From: RHKX01 sp035759925
Lineage (GTDB): Bacteria; Actinomycetota; Thermoleophilia; Solirubrobacterales; 70-9
Reading direction: 5' to 3'
NCBI GenBank assembly: GCA_035759925.1
Contig: DASTTY010000088.1
Span: 1-43,305 of the forward strand
DNA: 43,305 nt
Shown: positions 38,334 through 43,305 of the stretch, one piece after another
How the letters are laid out: each line of letters begins with the position of its first letter
Numbering within the stretch: the first letter of the stretch is position 1
Translations under genes and position numbers: made by a program
Notes under the pieces: model-generated
What the model was told of the DNA's origin: nothing
What the model saw: only the letters and a program-made list of their open reading frames with translations
The model's database searches: none

Positions 38334-40301
38334 ATGCCGGTTCTCGACCCCGCACATCCCACCGCCGCCCCGAGCGCCCGTCCGGCGCCGAGGCGGCGGC
38401 CGCTTCGCGATCCGGGCTGGCCGCGCGCGCTCGTCGGAACGCTGATCGGCGGGTTGTTCGGGTTCGGGCTCGTCGTCGCCCTGCGGGCGATCAGCGGCCT
38501 CGAGATCTTCCAGACCGAGCAGACCGGCTACCCGCACATCATCGTTCCCGCGATCACCGCGCCGCTCGGCTTCCTGATCGGGATCGGGTGCTTCGACTAC
38601 TGGTTCCGCTGGGCGACCGGGGCTCCGACCCGGCCCGAGGATCACAGCGATCACGGGGCCGACTCGTGGCGGGACTACCTGCGCTTCAACACCGATCACA
38701 AGGTGATCGGCATCCAGTACGTCGTCACGACGTTCGTATTCTTCTTCATCGGCGGGCTGCTGGCGATGCTGATCCGCGCCGAGCTCGCCCAGCCGGGAAC
38801 CCAGATCGTCGATGCCGGGGCGTTCAACAGCCTCTTCTCGACACACGCGGCGATCATGATCTTCCTGTTCGTGATCCCGGTCTTCGCCGGGCTCGCGAAC
38901 TACGTCCTGCCGCTGATGCTGGGCGCCCCGGACATGGCGTTCCCGCGGCTGAACGCGATCTCGTACTGGATGCTGCCGATCGCGGGCGTCCTCTTCCTGA
39001 CCAGCTTCCTGATGCCGGGCGGCGCCTTCGACGCCGGCTGGACCGGCTACGCACCGTTATCGACCGGCGCGCCACTCGGGCAGTCGTTCTTCAACCTCGG
39101 CGTCCAGTTCGCGGGAACGTCGTCGATCCTCGCCGCGCTCAACTTCGTGGTGACGATCCTGACGATGCGGGCGCCGGGGATGAACTTCTGGCGGATGCCG
39201 CTGCTCGCCTGGGCGAACCTGGCCACGTCGATCCTGATCATCGGCGCGACGCCGTTCATCGCCGGCGTCCAGATGATGGTCCTCTTCGACCGCGCGATCG
39301 GCACCAACTTCTTCCAGGCGGCTGCCGGTGGCGACGTGATCAGCTACCAGCACATCTTCTGGTTTTACTCCCACCCCGCCGTCTACATCATGATGCTGCC
39401 GGGCTTCGGGATCGTCTCCGAGGTGATCTCGACCCACGCCCGGAAGACGATCTTCGGCTACCGGTTGATGGCGATCTCCCTGCTCGGGATCGTCGTCCTC
39501 TCGTTCAGCGTCTGGGCGCACCACATGTTCGTCTCCGGGATGTTCGCGTGGCTCCGCGTCCCGATGATGATCACGTCGGCGCTGATCGCGGTGCCGACCG
39601 GGATCAAGATCTTCTCCTGGGTCGCCACCCTCTTCGACGGCAAGGTCCATCTCGAGAACACGGGCATGCTGTTCGCGCTCGGCTTCGTCGGCAGCTTCAT
39701 CCTCGGCGGGATCAGCGGCGTGATGACGGCGATGATCCCGCTCGACATCCACGTCACCGATACCTACTTCATCGTCGCCCACATTCACTTCGTGCTGTTC
39801 GCGGGATCGGTGTTCACGATCTTCGCCGGCGTCTATCACTGGTTCCCGAAGATGACCGGCCGGATGTACGACGAGCGGCTCGGCCGCTGGCACTTCTACG
39901 GCACCCTGATCGGCACCTGGGGGACGTTCGTGCCGATGCACTGGGTCGGGATGGAGGGGATGCCGCGCCGCGTCGCCGACTACGCCGCCCAGTTCGGCAA
40001 CTGGAACCTCGTCATCTCCTGCTTCGCTTTCATCCTCGGCGCCGTCCAGCTGATCTTCCTCTACAACATGATCGTGAGCTGGCGCTGGGGCCCGCGCGCC
40101 GAGGCGAACCCTTGGCGGGCGAAGACGATCGAGTGGCTCGTCTCATCGCCGCCGCCGCGCTTCAACTTCGACGAGGTCCCGCGGGTCGTCGGCGGCCCCT
40201 ACGAGTTCGGCGTGCCCGGCGCCCGCCACGCGATCATGCACCCGGAACGGAAGGCGGCCGAGCCCGCCGAGCCCGAGCGGGCGGCCACGGCCTCGGGCTG
40301 A
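38334..40301 (+). CDS. ctaD: Haem-copper oxidase subunit I, A2 type (CtaD-like), orphan
   Basis: A 655-residue cytochrome oxidase subunit I. Residues up to about 110 add two hydrophobic helices before the usual start (DYLRFNTDHKVIGIQY). Ligands are visible: low-spin haem His in FSTHAAIMIF; the Cu(B) His and cross-linked Tyr in YSHPAVY; the His pair in WAHHMF; and the final histidines in FIVAHIHFVLF. In the D-channel the glutamate of HPEVY is absent and replaced by the tyrosine-serine pair before HP, which marks A2-type oxidases; the K-channel lysine is in PTGIKIFSW. No subunit II, III or haem-O synthase gene lies in the window. ATG at 38334. Transcription probably depends on operator 4. Confidence 0.92.
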   Translation: MPVLDPAHPTAAPSARPAPRRRPLRDPGWPRALVGTLIGGLFGFGLVVALRAISGLEIFQTEQTGYPHIIVPAITAPLGFLIGIGCFDYWFRWATGAPTRPEDHSDHGADSWRDYLRFNTDHKVIGIQYVVTTFVFFFIGGLLAMLIRAELAQPGTQIVDAGAFNSLFSTHAAIMIFLFVIPVFAGLANYVLPLMLGAPDMAFPRLNAISYWMLPIAGVLFLTSFLMPGGAFDAGWTGYAPLSTGAPLGQSFFNLGVQFAGTSSILAALNFVVTILTMRAPGMNFWRMPLLAWANLATSILIIGATPFIAGVQMMVLFDRAIGTNFFQAAAGGDVISYQHIFWFYSHPAVYIMMLPGFGIVSEVISTHARKTIFGYRLMAISLLGIVVLSFSVWAHHMFVSGMFAWLRVPMMITSALIAVPTGIKIFSWVATLFDGKVHLENTGMLFALGFVGSFILGGISGVMTAMIPLDIHVTDTYFIVAHIHFVLFAGSVFTIFAGVYHWFPKMTGRMYDERLGRWHFYGTLIGTWGTFVPMHWVGMEGMPRRVADYAAQFGNWNLVISCFAFILGAVQLIFLYNMIVSWRWGPRAEANPWRAKTIEWLVSSPPPRFNFDEVPRVVGGPYEFGVPGARHAIMHPERKAAEPAEPERAATASG

Positions 40302-40322
40302 CCTGCGGGCGGTGGGAACCGC

Positions 40323-40562
40323 TCAGGAGCGCCCGTCGGCTACGAGCGCCCGCAGGCTCTCGTAGTCCTCGTGACAGGCCGGGCAGCCCTCGAGGTGGTT
40401 GCGGAAGCCGGGGATCCGCTCGTCGGCGTCGGCGCCTTCGAGCTCGAGCTCGACGTACTCGTCGATCCGCGCGAAGCACTCCTCGCAGCTGACCTCGTAG
40501 CCGTCCGGCCCGAGCAGGCGGCTGACGGCCGTCACGCTTCCATCCGCTGGTCTCTCGTTCAT
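40323..40562 (-). CDS. Zinc-motif (ZAS) anti-sigma factor
   Basis: A 79-residue protein with the anti-sigma signature H56-x3-C60-x2-C63 (NHLEGCPAC), plus an upstream pair C26-x2-C29 (SCEECF). ZAS proteins bind the sigma factor and, in some cases, release it on oxidation of the zinc cysteines. No membrane segment, so this is a soluble, possibly redox-sensing, type. Its ATG overlaps the sigma factor stop as ATGA. Confidence 0.88.
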   Translation of the reverse strand: MNERPADGSVTAVSRLLGPDGYEVSCEECFARIDEYVELELEGADADERIPGFRNHLEGCPACHEDYESLRALVADGRS

Positions 40563-41341
40563 CTGATCCCCTCCTTTCTGTCCCCCGCCGGCACGGCGGC
40601 GAGGTGTCCCTCGGCGACGAGCCGATCGCGAAGCTTCCGGCGCGCGTCGTGAAGTGTCTTGTAGAGCGCCCCCCGCGTCGTCGCGAGTTGCTCGGAGAGC
40701 ACGTCAACCGGAGTCTCGTTGAGGGCGAGTGCGACGAACACCTGGCGCTGGTGTGCCGTCAGCGCCTCGTCGATCGCGTCGCGGAGCGCCGTGAGGAGCT
40801 CCGACTGCTCAGCCGCGGCGGTGGGTGAGCCGCGCCGGGCCGCGAATCGCTTCCAGCCCTCACCGTCGAGGACCACCTCGCGCTCCTGGAAGGCCCGGCG
40901 GCGGAGCCGGACGCCGGCCTCGAGGAGGGCGAACTTGTAGGCCCAGGTCGTGAAGCGGCTGGCGCCACGGAACTCGCCGAGCTTGCCGAGCACGGCGACG
41001 GTCGCGTCGTCGGCGGCCTGAAGTGCGATGTCGTCGAGCTCCTCGCCGCGCACGTGGGAGAGAGCGGCGCGGCGGCGGCCGACCTCGAAGCGGGCGGCAC
41101 CGAGGAGCAGGGCGTGCAGGTCACGCACGGCCCGCTCCCGTTCCGGGCCGGTTGCCCGCAGGGACCGCAGCCAAGCCTGCGACTCGGCGGCACGGGCGGT
41201 CCTGGGATCGTCGCTCACGCCTTCCATCCGCGCCCGAGCATAGCCCCGCGCGACGGCGAGACCGGGATGGAGCGGCAGGATCGCGGCGGCGGGCGGCGGG
41301 TCCGTCCGCTCGAGCTCGATGGCCGGCGCGGGCTCAGCCAT
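40559..41341 (-). CDS. ECF-type sigma factor
   Basis: A 260-residue sigma-70 family factor. Region 2: DATVAVLGKLGEFRGASRFTTWAYKFALLEAGVRLRRRAF; region 4: LTAHQRQVFVALALNETPVDVLSEQLATTRGALYKTLHDARRKLR. Paired with the overlapping ZAS anti-sigma gene. The ATG at 41341 overlaps the flavoprotein stop by 8 nt (ATGGCTGA), a spacing repeated in this window, but an in-frame ATG at 41227 would give a more typical N-terminus; either could be used. Likely regulon unknown; oxidative or respiratory stress is a guess from context. Confidence 0.87.
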   Translation of the reverse strand: MAEPAPAIELERTDPPPAAAILPLHPGLAVARGYARARMEGVSDDPRTARAAESQAWLRSLRATGPERERAVRDLHALLLGAARFEVGRRRAALSHVRGEELDDIALQAADDATVAVLGKLGEFRGASRFTTWAYKFALLEAGVRLRRRAFQEREVVLDGEGWKRFAARRGSPTAAAEQSELLTALRDAIDEALTAHQRQVFVALALNETPVDVLSEQLATTRGALYKTLHDARRKLRDRLVAEGHLAAVPAGDRKEGIR

Positions 41342-42560
41342 CGGCGAGCCGATCGATCGGTACGTCGGGATCGCGCAGGCGCTCGCGATCGACGGACTGC
41401 CGCGAGCGGATCAGCGCCTCGATCTCGTCGCCGTAGTCCCAGACGTTGACGTTCATCGCCGCCGCCACGCGATCGTCCTGAAGCCAGAAGGCGATGAACT
41501 CCCGGCGCTTCGTGTCGCCGCGGAAGACGACCTCGTCGTCGCCGCTCGCGTAGCCGCGGTACTCCATCCCGACGTCGTACTGGTCGGAGAAGAAGTAGGG
41601 GATCTGGGGCTCGCCGGCGGGCAGGCCGACCATCGTCCGGCCCGCCTCCTCCCCGGTCCGGATCGCGTTCGCCCAGTGCTCGACCCGGAGGCGGCGCTCG
41701 TAGAACGGGTTGTGGGCGTTGACCACGTCGCCGGCAGCGAAGATGCCGGGGACGCTGGTCTCGAGTCGCTCGTCGGCGACGATCCCGTTGTCGATCTCGA
41801 TCCCGGCGGCCTCGGCGAGCCCCGTCCGTGGCACGACTCCGATGCCGACGACGACGAGGTCGCATGCGACCGGGTCCCCATCGGCGATCCGCACCGCCTC
41901 GACCCGGCGGTCGCCCTCGAAGCCCTCGGTGGCGGCACCGGCGAGCAGCTCGACGTCGTGCTCGCGGTGGACATCGGCATAGATCGCTCCGACCTCGCGG
42001 CCGAGGACGGCTTCGAGCGGGACCTCGGCGCGCTCGATGAGAGTGACATCGACATCGAGCTGGCGAGCCGAAGCGGCGACCTCGGCGCCGATCCAGCCGG
42101 CCCCGACCACGGCGACCCGTGACGCCTCGCCCAGCGCCGCCGACAGCCGGTCGGCATCGGCGAAGTCGCGCAGGTAGAGGATCCCGTCGAGGTCGCTGCC
42201 GGGCAAATCGAGTCGGCGCGGCTCGGCACCGGTCGCGACCAGCAGCCGCTCCCAGCCGATCCGCTCGCCGCCGGCGAGCACGACCTCGTGCTCGGCGGTC
42301 GCGATCTCCTCGACCCGGGTTCCCGTCCGCAGCTCGATCTCGTTCTCGGCGTAGAACTCGGCGGGATGGGGGCGGGCCGCCTCGCGGTCGCTCTCGCCGC
42401 GCAGGTAGTCCTTCGAGAGCGGCGGCCGCTCGTAGGGGAGCTCCGGCTCCTCGCCGATCAGGACGATCCGGCCTTCGAGCCCGTTCTCGCGCAGCGACTC
42501 GACCGCCTTCGCGGCCGCGAGGCCGCCGCCGACGATCACCGCTTCATTCCGCTCAGACAT
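41334..42560 (-). CDS. Ferredoxin-reductase-type FAD/NAD(P)H oxidoreductase
   Basis: A 408-residue flavoprotein of the putidaredoxin/rubredoxin-reductase-like group. Motifs: FAD VIVGGGLAAAKAVESLR; RPPLSKDYLRGE; NAD(P) RVAVVGAGWIGAEVAASARQ; second FAD motif GIFAAGDVVN; a C-terminal reductase domain (AFWLQDDRVAAAMNVNVWD). It passes electrons from NAD(P)H to a ferredoxin, or acts on a thiol or oxygenase partner; the 7Fe ferredoxin nearby is a possible partner (inference). ATG overlaps the folE stop by 8 nt. Confidence 0.88.
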   Translation of the reverse strand: MSERNEAVIVGGGLAAAKAVESLRENGLEGRIVLIGEEPELPYERPPLSKDYLRGESDREAARPHPAEFYAENEIELRTGTRVEEIATAEHEVVLAGGERIGWERLLVATGAEPRRLDLPGSDLDGILYLRDFADADRLSAALGEASRVAVVGAGWIGAEVAASARQLDVDVTLIERAEVPLEAVLGREVGAIYADVHREHDVELLAGAATEGFEGDRRVEAVRIADGDPVACDLVVVGIGVVPRTGLAEAAGIEIDNGIVADERLETSVPGIFAAGDVVNAHNPFYERRLRVEHWANAIRTGEEAGRTMVGLPAGEPQIPYFFSDQYDVGMEYRGYASGDDEVVFRGDTKRREFIAFWLQDDRVAAAMNVNVWDYGDEIEALIRSRQSVDRERLRDPDVPIDRLADG

Positions 42561-43215
42561 TGATCGGCCCTCCGGCCAGCGCCAGGAACTCGCCGCGCGT
42601 GCGGGGATCGTCGCGGACGGCGCCGATCAGCCGCGACGTGACCGTCTTCGCGCCGGGCTTGCAGACCCCGCGAAGCGACATGCACATGTGCTCGGCCTCG
42701 AGGACGACACCGACGCCGCGCGGTGCGAGCTCACGGTCGATCCAGTCCGCGATCTGCGTCGTCAGCCGCTCCTGGACCTGCAGCGAGCGGGCGAAGAGAT
42801 CGACGACGCGGGCGAGCTTCGAGAGGCCGACGATCCGCTCGCCGGGCAGGTAGCCGACGTAGGCGACGCCGGTGAACGGGAGGACGTGGTGCTCGCAGAG
42901 CGAGTGGAAGGGGATCCCGCGGGCGACGACGAGCTCGTCGTAGCCGCCGTCGTTGGGGAAGGTGGTCGGGTTGAAGCTCTCGGCCCTGAGCATCTCCTCG
43001 AGGACGTCGATCATCCGTCGTGGCGTCTCGCGGATGCTCTCGCTCTCGACGTCGACGCCGAGGGCCTGCAGCATCTCGCGGGCGGCGTGCTCGGCCCGGC
43101 GCCGGTCGAGGCTCACGGGCTGCGGCGAGCCCGGCTGCGGCGAGCCGCGTCGCGGCCACGCAGCCGGATCGAGGCGATCGGCGTGACCGTTCTTGACGGC
43201 TATGCCGGCGGACAT
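42553..43215 (-). CDS. folE: GTP cyclohydrolase I
   Basis: A 220-residue type IA GTP cyclohydrolase, converting GTP to dihydroneopterin triphosphate for folate and pterin synthesis. Zinc ligands are in SLCEHHVLPFTG and the Cys of EHMCMSLRGVCKPGA; the catalytic domain RRAEHAAREMLQALG...ESIRETPRRMIDVLEEML is complete. The ATG at 43215 is preferred, with GAGGA upstream, over one at 43239. First gene of an operon that continues with a flavoprotein and the sigma/anti-sigma pair, an unusual setting for folE. Confidence 0.92.
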   Translation of the reverse strand: MSAGIAVKNGHADRLDPAAWPRRGSPQPGSPQPVSLDRRRAEHAAREMLQALGVDVESESIRETPRRMIDVLEEMLRAESFNPTTFPNDGGYDELVVARGIPFHSLCEHHVLPFTGVAYVGYLPGERIVGLSKLARVVDLFARSLQVQERLTTQIADWIDRELAPRGVGVVLEAEHMCMSLRGVCKPGAKTVTSRLIGAVRDDPRTRGEFLALAGGPINV

Positions 43216-43239
43216 GGGTGGTTCCTCGAGGTATGACAT

Positions 43240-43305
43240 ACCCGGTTGGCGACGTCCGATCCCCGATTCTTACCGATCATCAGCCCAATGGCCGATTTCC
43301 CCCCT
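43240..43305. other. Region upstream of folE
   Basis: Should hold the folE operon promoter, but the window ends here. No gene and no clear promoter element seen. Confidence 0.4.

Noticed and set aside
40309..40322. Small 5-bp hairpin after the oxidase gene (GCGGT/ACCGC)
   Set aside because: Too short to call a terminator; may be chance in GC-rich DNA.
1..43305. CRISPR array, insertion sequence, prophage, tRNA or rRNA
   Set aside because: No regularly spaced direct repeats, transposase or integrase motifs, or RNA gene structures were seen on reading; no search tool could be run.

Overview
The window is GC-rich (roughly 70% by eye), very densely coded, and uses GTG/TTG starts and start/stop overlaps heavily. 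This points to a high-GC actinobacterium. Two short secreted proteins with a hydrophobic N-terminus followed by a ten-residue repeat, together with coproheme-pathway HemQ, an A2-type haem-copper oxidase subunit and SnoaL-tailed ECF sigma factors, suggest Thermoleophilia (Solirubrobacterales-like). That placement is inference from gene style, not from a marker gene. No rRNA, tRNA, IS element, prophage or CRISPR array was seen, and there is no stretch over 300 bases without a gene.

Layout. 1-7.3 kb is a set of independent genes: the 3' part of a berberine-bridge-like FAD oxidase, a decapeptide-repeat exported protein, a 3-hydroxyacyl-CoA dehydrogenase, a secreted beta-propeller, a lipoprotein of the endonuclease/exonuclease/phosphatase fold, MscL, a second decapeptide-repeat protein and a hotdog-like protein. 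17.4-7.3 kb (minus strand) is a long co-directional run: GST, MoxR ATPase, DUF58, transglutaminase, a 56-codon small ORF, a two-domain VOC dioxygenase, a PfkB kinase, a divergent glucose-6-phosphate dehydrogenase and a thioredoxin-reductase-like flavoprotein. The last five are chained by 4-nt overlaps. 17.4-19.1 kb (plus) holds a cupin and an alpha/beta-hydrolase fused to a class III cyclase.

25.7-19.1 kb (minus) looks like a polyamine operon: an unknown protein with an SCP2-like tail, a gamma-glutamylpolyamine-synthetase-like glutamine synthetase, a flavin split-barrel protein, a PotD-like binding lipoprotein, a single-chain PotB-PotC permease and an ECF sigma factor. A PuuB-like oxidase diverges from it, apparently from the same CATG. 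27.2-30.8 kb has a cupredoxin lipoprotein, a two-component system and a serine beta-lactamase-like hydrolase. 32.2-34.5 kb has a LysR regulator diverging from a second, soluble two-component system.

30.8-40.3 kb is the most interesting region. It carries a COG2345/SufR-like winged-helix regulator with four C-terminal cysteines, a 7Fe ferredoxin, HemQ, an NnrS-like multi-haem-type membrane protein and an orphan A2-type cytochrome oxidase subunit I. Four 23-bp inverted repeats (8-bp arm, exactly 7-bp spacer, 8-bp arm related to TTTGCACA/TGTGCAAA) lie upstream of the regulator, the ferredoxin, the NnrS-like gene and the oxidase gene. I read this as a candidate redox or Fe-S-responsive respiratory regulon. 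43.2-40.3 kb (minus) is a tightly overlapped operon: FolE, ferredoxin-reductase-like flavoprotein, sigma factor, and zinc-motif anti-sigma factor.
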